Below are positions 60,274-64,000 of a stretch of DNA of 64,000 nucleotides, in pieces. A program made the translations under genes and the position numbers. Source of the stretch: Mesorhizobium sp. NBSH29 (GTDB lineage Bacteria; Pseudomonadota; Alphaproteobacteria; Rhizobiales; Rhizobiaceae). The notes under the pieces are model-generated. The model was not told the origin of the DNA and searched no databases. It saw nothing but the letters and a program-made list of their open reading frames with translations. Location of the stretch: contig NZ_CP045492.1 in NCBI RefSeq assembly GCF_015500055.1, positions 692,501 through 756,500 on the forward strand. The letters run 5' to 3'. Numbering within the stretch: position 1 is the first letter of the stretch; each line of letters starts with the position of its first letter.

Positions 60274-60453
60274 ATGGCTGTTCCAAAACGTAAAACGTCG
60301 CCGTCGAAGCGCGGCATGCGCCGCTCCGCCGACGCGCTGAAGGCCCCGACCTATGTCGAGGACAAGAATTCAGGCGAGCTGCGCCGTCCCCACCATGTCG
60401 ATCTCAAGACCGGCATGTATCGCGGACGTCAGGTGCTTGACCCCAAGAGCTGA
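60274..60453 (+). CDS. rpmF: 50S ribosomal protein L32
   Basis: 59 aa, beginning [20 protein letters not shown] and containing [19 protein letters not shown]. The cysteine pairs of zinc-type L32 are absent, as is usual in alphaproteobacteria. The open frame extends upstream but the ATG at 60274 is the conserved start. It has its own intrinsic terminator 28 bases later. Confidence 0.97.
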   Translation: MAVPKRKTSPSKRGMRRSADALKAPTYVEDKNSGELRRPHHVDLKTGMYRGRQVLDPKS

Positions 60454-60480
60454 ACTTCGCAATAGCGTAGGCTTCACATG

Positions 60481-60506
60481 AAGACCGGCTCTTGCCGGTC
60501 TTTTTT
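60481..60506 (+). terminator. Rho-independent terminator of rpmF
   Basis: AAGACCGGC (60481-60489), TCTT loop, GCCGGTCTT (60494-60502), then TTTT. A perfect 9-bp stem with a T run. Confidence 0.93.
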
Positions 60507-60611
60507 GTTTGCGCACGCGCTAAAGCAGCGTTCGAAGGCGCCTTGACGCCGACGTTCTCCTGCTTCCAATATGTTCCTGGACAGGTCAAAGCCCCGAACC
60601 GGAGAAGCGCA

Positions 60612-61019
60612 ATGCTCACAAGCGTGCCGCTGCTGATCATTCCCTTTATTCTCTATAATCTCGGGCTGGCCGGCGCTTTCGGTGAAACCGCCACGCGCGA
60701 CCTATGGTCGAGCGAGTTGTTTTTCGTGACCATGATGTCGGGCGGGGTGTTCTCCCTGACCCTGGGCGATCTCCTCGTCATGACTGGCCTGCTTGTTCTG
60801 TTCGTCGAGATCGTCAAATCCACCCGCACGTCCAACGCCTCGGTAGTCGATCATTTGCTATCGACGTTTGTATTCGTGGCATTTCTGGTCGAGTTCCTGC
60901 TGGTCAGCGGCGCGGCAACATCGGTGTTCTTCACGCTGATGATGATCGCGCTGATTGACGTTCTCGCTGGATTCTCGGTTTCCCTGCGCGCCGCCGGCCG
61001 CGACGTAAACTTCAGCTGA
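60612..61019 (+). CDS. Integral membrane protein of unknown function, about four TM helices
   Basis: A 135-aa hydrophobic protein. Segments VPLLIIPFILYNLGLAGAF, TLGDLLVMTGLLVLFVEIV, STFVFVAFLVEFLLVSG and SVFFTLMMIALIDVLAGF span the membrane. GGAGAAG lies seven bases before the ATG. No family name is certain; conserved membrane proteins of this size next to rpmF are known in rhizobia but not characterised. It is convergent with the GlcG/HbpS-type gene, two bases apart. Confidence 0.78.
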   Translation: MLTSVPLLIIPFILYNLGLAGAFGETATRDLWSSELFFVTMMSGGVFSLTLGDLLVMTGLLVLFVEIVKSTRTSNASVVDHLLSTFVFVAFLVEFLLVSGAATSVFFTLMMIALIDVLAGFSVSLRAAGRDVNFS

Positions 61020-61021
61020 AT

Positions 61022-61444
61022 TCAGCCGCCGTCAGCCTGGAATCCTGCTGCTTCGATGCCGGCAATGGCCGCCGCCTCGTCATTGTCGGACGTATCTCCC
61101 GAGATGCCCACAGCACCGATGATCAAACCGGCGCCGTCACGGATGAGCACCCCGCCAACGACAGCGACTATTCTGCCGCCTGAAACATCCGCCACTCCGG
61201 AAATCAGGTGCGGCCGTTCTTTTGCCATGGCTTCCAGCTTGCGCGAGCCCATGCCGAGCGAAAGAGCACCATAGGCTTTACCCGCCGACATTTGCGCCCT
61301 GAGAAAAGACGCGCCATCCTGTCGTTGATAAGCAACCAGGTGCCCGCCGGCATCGAGCACGGAAACTCCAAGCGGCTTCAATCCCATTTCGCTCGCCTTC
61401 GCGAATGCAGTCGCAATAATCTTGCTGGCGTTTGCCAGGGTCAT
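61022..61444 (-). CDS. GlcG/HbpS family heme-binding-type protein
   Basis: A 140-aa single-domain protein of the GlcG/HbpS (DUF336) family. Typical features are PLGVSVLDAGGHLVAYQRQD near the N-terminus, KAYGALSLGMGSRKLEAMAK, and the C-terminal GVLIRDGAGLIIGAVGISGDTSDNDE. Family members bind heme or accompany glycolate and diol metabolism; no such partner is adjacent, so the role is open. The start ATG at 61444 was taken; a TTG six codons upstream with GGAGA close by is an alternative. Confidence 0.88.
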   Translation of the reverse strand: MTLANASKIIATAFAKASEMGLKPLGVSVLDAGGHLVAYQRQDGASFLRAQMSAGKAYGALSLGMGSRKLEAMAKERPHLISGVADVSGGRIVAVVGGVLIRDGAGLIIGAVGISGDTSDNDEAAAIAGIEAAGFQADGG

Positions 61445-61533
61445 GGGATCAGAAATTATCAATTCTCCAAATCTCGACGACAGACAGCCGGAGGCGCATT
61501 CGCGGTGGCAAGTGGGTTCTTAACGAGAAGGTT

Positions 61534-62145
61534 CTATCCGAGAGACTCGATCTTGCGCTGCATGGCAGCGATCTGTTCCTTCAACTCCTGAAGGTCGTCC
61601 GGCTTGTCACCAGGGTCTCGGGTGACTGTTTCAGGATCTGGCGCTGGCGCTGCGGCGACGCCTCCTGGCGGGAACGGCATGAACATGCGCATGGCGTTCT
61701 GGAACATTTCGACGTTACGGCGCGTCTGCTCTTCCAGTGCCTTGATCGGTGGCGCTATCTTCATCACCTCTATGGGGGATTTGCCGATGGCAGATTTCAT
61801 CTGATCGCGAAACCGCTCCTGTTCCTTGGCAAAGGCAACCATGGACTGCTCAAGAAAGCTCGGCACTACTGTTTGCATCTGGTCGCCGTAAAATGAAATC
61901 AGCTGCCGTAAGAACGGAATCGGCAGCATGTTCTGTCCATCTTTGTTTTCCAGCTCGAAAATGATCTGCGTCAGCACCGGATGCGTGATGTCGTCTCCGG
62001 ATTTGGCATCCTGCACGGTAAATTCCTCACCGCGCTTAACCATCTCGGCTAGGTCCTCAAGGGTCACATAGGTCGAGGTGCCAGTGTTATAGAGCCGCCG
62101 GTTCGCATATTTCTTGATGACTATCGGATCGCCTTTAGCAGCCAT
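61534..62145 (-). CDS. phaR: Polyhydroxyalkanoate synthesis repressor PhaR
   Basis: Senses PHA granules and represses PHA genes. 203 aa from the ATG at 62145, with GGGGAGAG upstream. The N-terminal DNA-binding part reads IVIKKYANRRLYNTGTSTYV and TLEDLAEMVKRGEEFTVQDA. The middle (VLTQIIFELENK, FLRQLISFYGDQMQTVVPSF) is the PHA accumulation-regulator repeat. The C-terminus is Pro/Gly-rich plus a short coiled coil (LQELKEQIAAMQRKIESLG). Divergent from phaA. Confidence 0.95.
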   Translation of the reverse strand: MAAKGDPIVIKKYANRRLYNTGTSTYVTLEDLAEMVKRGEEFTVQDAKSGDDITHPVLTQIIFELENKDGQNMLPIPFLRQLISFYGDQMQTVVPSFLEQSMVAFAKEQERFRDQMKSAIGKSPIEVMKIAPPIKALEEQTRRNVEMFQNAMRMFMPFPPGGVAAAPAPDPETVTRDPGDKPDDLQELKEQIAAMQRKIESLG

Positions 62146-62285
62146 CGGATCTCTCCCCAATCAGTGCGCCCAACCGGATGGATCCCGGCATCGGTCATTA
62201 CCCGGAAAGGATATGCGCAAATCCACCGGATTTGAAAGCGCTTTGTGCACTGCGGGATTGAAGGCGCCCCATTCCTGGGCGGAAT

Positions 62286-62320
62286 ATGCTGCACAGCAAA
62301 ATTGTCCGACGCTGCAGCAT
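62286..62320. promoter_or_regulatory. TGC-rich inverted repeat between phaR and phaA (candidate PhaR site)
   Basis: ATGCTGC (62286-62292) and GCAGCAT (62314-62320) are exact inverted copies. Inside, TGCTG-CA-CAGCA (62287-62298) and GCTGCAGC (62311-62318) are dyads too. PhaR proteins of Paracoccus bind TGC-rich CTGC/GCAG repeats, so this cluster is a reasonable operator candidate about 100 bases before phaA. Binding is inferred. Confidence 0.45.
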
Positions 62321-62419
62321 GCCTGCACCACGCCTATTTCCGGTTTGACTTGGCCCCGATAACCAGCAAGAAAAAAGCAGAGAGCTCACCGCACCTCGCC
62401 GAACATCTGGAGACGTCTT

Positions 62420-63607
62420 ATGCCTGCTTCCGAATCGATCGTCATCGCAAGCGCCGCGCGCACACCAGTAGGTTCCTTCAACGGGTCCTTTGCTGCGACG
62501 CCTGCACACGAGCTCGGGGCTCTCGTGATCAAGGAAGCGCTGAGCCGCGCCGGAGTGGACGCAGCAGAGGTTGATGAGGTCATCCTCGGCCAGGTGTTGA
62601 CCGCAGGTCAGGGCCAAAATCCGGCACGACAGGCTGCTATCTTGGCAGGAGTACCGAAAGAGGCTTCAGCCTGGATCCTCAACCAGGTCTGCGGATCGGG
62701 CCTGCGCACCATCGCCATCGGCATGCAGCAGATCGCCTCCGGCGACGCGAAGATCATTATCGCCGGCGGGCAGGAATCCATGTCGCTGTCGCCACACTGC
62801 GCGCATTTGCGTAGCGGCGTGAAAATGGGCGACTTTGCGATGATCGACACGATGATCCGCGACGGGCTGTGGGATGCCTTCAATGGCTATCACATGGGCA
62901 ATACGGCAGAGAATGTAGCGCGCCAGTTTCAGATTACCCGGGAAATGCAAGACGAGTTCGCCCTCGCCTCTCAAAATAAGGCGGAGGCCGCCCAGACAGC
63001 CGGAAAATTCAAGGACGAGATCGTTCCGGTGACAATCAAGGGTCGCAAAGGCGACACGATCATCGACCAGGACGAATATATTCGTCTTGGCGCAACCATC
63101 GACGCCATGCAGCGGCTACGCCCGGCCTTCGAGAAGGATGGCACGGTGACTGCGGCAAACGCATCCGGCATCAATGATGGCGCCGGCGCAGTACTTTTGA
63201 TGAGCGAGGCTGAAGCAACCCGGCGCGGCCTGACGCCGCTCGCACGAATTGTCTCCTGGGCGACTGCTGGAGTTGATCCGGCAGTGATGGGCACCGGGCC
63301 AATCCCTGCATCGCGCAAGGCATTGGAAAAGGCCGGCTGGACTGCCGCTGATCTGGACCTGGTCGAAGCCAATGAGGCCTTCGCAGCACAGGCCTGCGCG
63401 GTGAACAAGGACATGGGCTGGAACCCCGAAATCGTCAACGTAAACGGCGGCGCCATTGCCATCGGCCACCCAATCGGCGCATCGGGCACACGCATCTTCA
63501 ACACGCTTGTCTATGAAATGCGTCGGCGCGATGCAAAAAAGGGCTTGGCAACACTGTGTATTGGCGGCGGAATGGGTGTGGCCATGTGCGTGGAAGCAAT
63601 GAACTGA
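62420..63607 (+). CDS. phaA: Acetyl-CoA C-acetyltransferase (beta-ketothiolase)
   Basis: Condenses two acetyl-CoA to acetoacetyl-CoA, first step of PHB synthesis. 395 aa. The acylated Cys91 is in [10 protein letters not shown]. The catalytic His is in [13 protein letters not shown], and the second Cys is Cys380 in [12 protein letters not shown]. It is followed 82 bases later by phaB on the same strand, the normal phaAB operon, and is divergent from phaR. Confidence 0.97.
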   Translation: MPASESIVIASAARTPVGSFNGSFAATPAHELGALVIKEALSRAGVDAAEVDEVILGQVLTAGQGQNPARQAAILAGVPKEASAWILNQVCGSGLRTIAIGMQQIASGDAKIIIAGGQESMSLSPHCAHLRSGVKMGDFAMIDTMIRDGLWDAFNGYHMGNTAENVARQFQITREMQDEFALASQNKAEAAQTAGKFKDEIVPVTIKGRKGDTIIDQDEYIRLGATIDAMQRLRPAFEKDGTVTAANASGINDGAGAVLLMSEAEATRRGLTPLARIVSWATAGVDPAVMGTGPIPASRKALEKAGWTAADLDLVEANEAFAAQACAVNKDMGWNPEIVNVNGGAIAIGHPIGASGTRIFNTLVYEMRRRDAKKGLATLCIGGGMGVAMCVEAMN

Positions 63608-63689
63608 CAACCACGGGAACGGATATCGACGGATAGAAGAGTTAACAACGCCTCGCCGTTGATATCGCTGATGCAAATGGGAGGAATGG

Positions 63690-64000
63690 ATGAGCAGAAC
63701 CGCCATCGTCACTGGGGGCACGCGGGGCATAGGCGCAGCGATCGCTGTCGCACTTAAGCAAGCGGGCTGCAATGTGGCAGCAAATTATGCCGGCAATGAT
63801 GAGGCTGCCGAACGCTTCAACGCCGAAACCGGCATTCCCGTTTATAGATGGTCCGTCGCCGACTACGACGCCTGTGTGGATGGCCTCGGCAAGGTCGAGG
63901 CCAATCTTGGCCCGATCGATATCCTTGTGAATAATGCAGGTATCACGCGTGACGCTCCCTTTCACAAGATGACGCGCGAACAGTGGCAGGAGGTCATGGA
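63690..64000 (+). CDS. phaB: Acetoacetyl-CoA reductase (partial, 5' end)
   Basis: The frame starts at ATG 63690 (GGGAGGA upstream) and is open to the right edge of the window, giving 103 residues of an expected 241 or so. The SDR nucleotide-binding motif TGGTRGIGAAIAVALKQAG starts near residue 8, and NNAG is in ILVNNAGITRDAPFHKM. This N-terminus is typical of NADPH acetoacetyl-CoA reductase, second step of PHB synthesis. The catalytic Tyr/Lys lie outside the window. Confidence 0.95.
   Translation, partial: MSRTAIVTGGTRGIGAAIAVALKQAGCNVAANYAGNDEAAERFNAETGIPVYRWSVADYDACVDGLGKVEANLGPIDILVNNAGITRDAPFHKMTREQWQEVM

Overview
The window reads as chromosomal DNA of a Rhizobiales alphaproteobacterium, most likely a Phyllobacteriaceae/Mesorhizobium-like genus. 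The grounds are high GC, the block fsa-priA-(small membrane gene)-atpHAGDC with an Ala/Lys-rich N-terminal extension on AtpD, the envC-ctpA-yibQ-rppH block, a single-chain pyruvate carboxylase, a livHMGF-DUF6867-livJ amino-acid transporter operon, a canonical EcfG-type stress promoter and a phaR/phaA/phaB block. Genus assignment is inference; no 16S gene is present.

Layout. 1-8.3 kb: end of a transaldolase-like gene, priA, a small membrane protein and the F1 part of ATP synthase (atpHAGDC). 8.6-13 kb: an RND efflux pair (adaptor and permease). 13-18.2 kb: small stress-type membrane proteins, a methyltransferase, a DJ-1/PfpI protein, and a polysaccharide deacetylase next to an acetyltransferase-like gene. 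18.4-27 kb: tRNA-Ser(CGA), rplU-rpmA, a GNAT gene, then obgE-proB-proA-nadD-(MFS)-rsfS-rlmH. 27-31.5 kb: envC-ctpA-yibQ-rppH (cell wall and RNA decay). 31.6-36.6 kb: a small charged protein, an MFS transporter and pyruvate carboxylase.

36.7-42.9 kb: a complete branched-chain/hydrophobic amino-acid ABC transporter, on the minus strand, whose LivG carries an unusual C-terminal helix-hairpin-helix domain. 43.2-47.2 kb: a trans-4-hydroxyproline degradation operon (deaminase, D-hydroxyproline dehydrogenase, epimerase) divergent from a GntR/FCD regulator. 47.3-53.5 kb: methylmalonate-semialdehyde dehydrogenase with a divergent LysR regulator, D-amino-acid dehydrogenase, two tandem Rnk-like proteins and alanine racemase. 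53.7-61.5 kb: ispG, a lytic transglycosylase, a hybrid histidine kinase, a farnesyl diphosphate synthase, mtgA, rpmF, a membrane protein and a GlcG/HbpS-type protein. 61.5-64 kb: phaR, phaA and the 5' part of phaB.

Most of the window is core metabolism and housekeeping. I see no CRISPR array, prophage, insertion sequence or defence island, and no convincing wholly new system. The features most worth a second look are the LivG-HhH fusion, several operator-like inverted repeats, a 34-bp perfect palindrome, the atpD-atpC intergenic repeat and the tandem Rnk paralogs.
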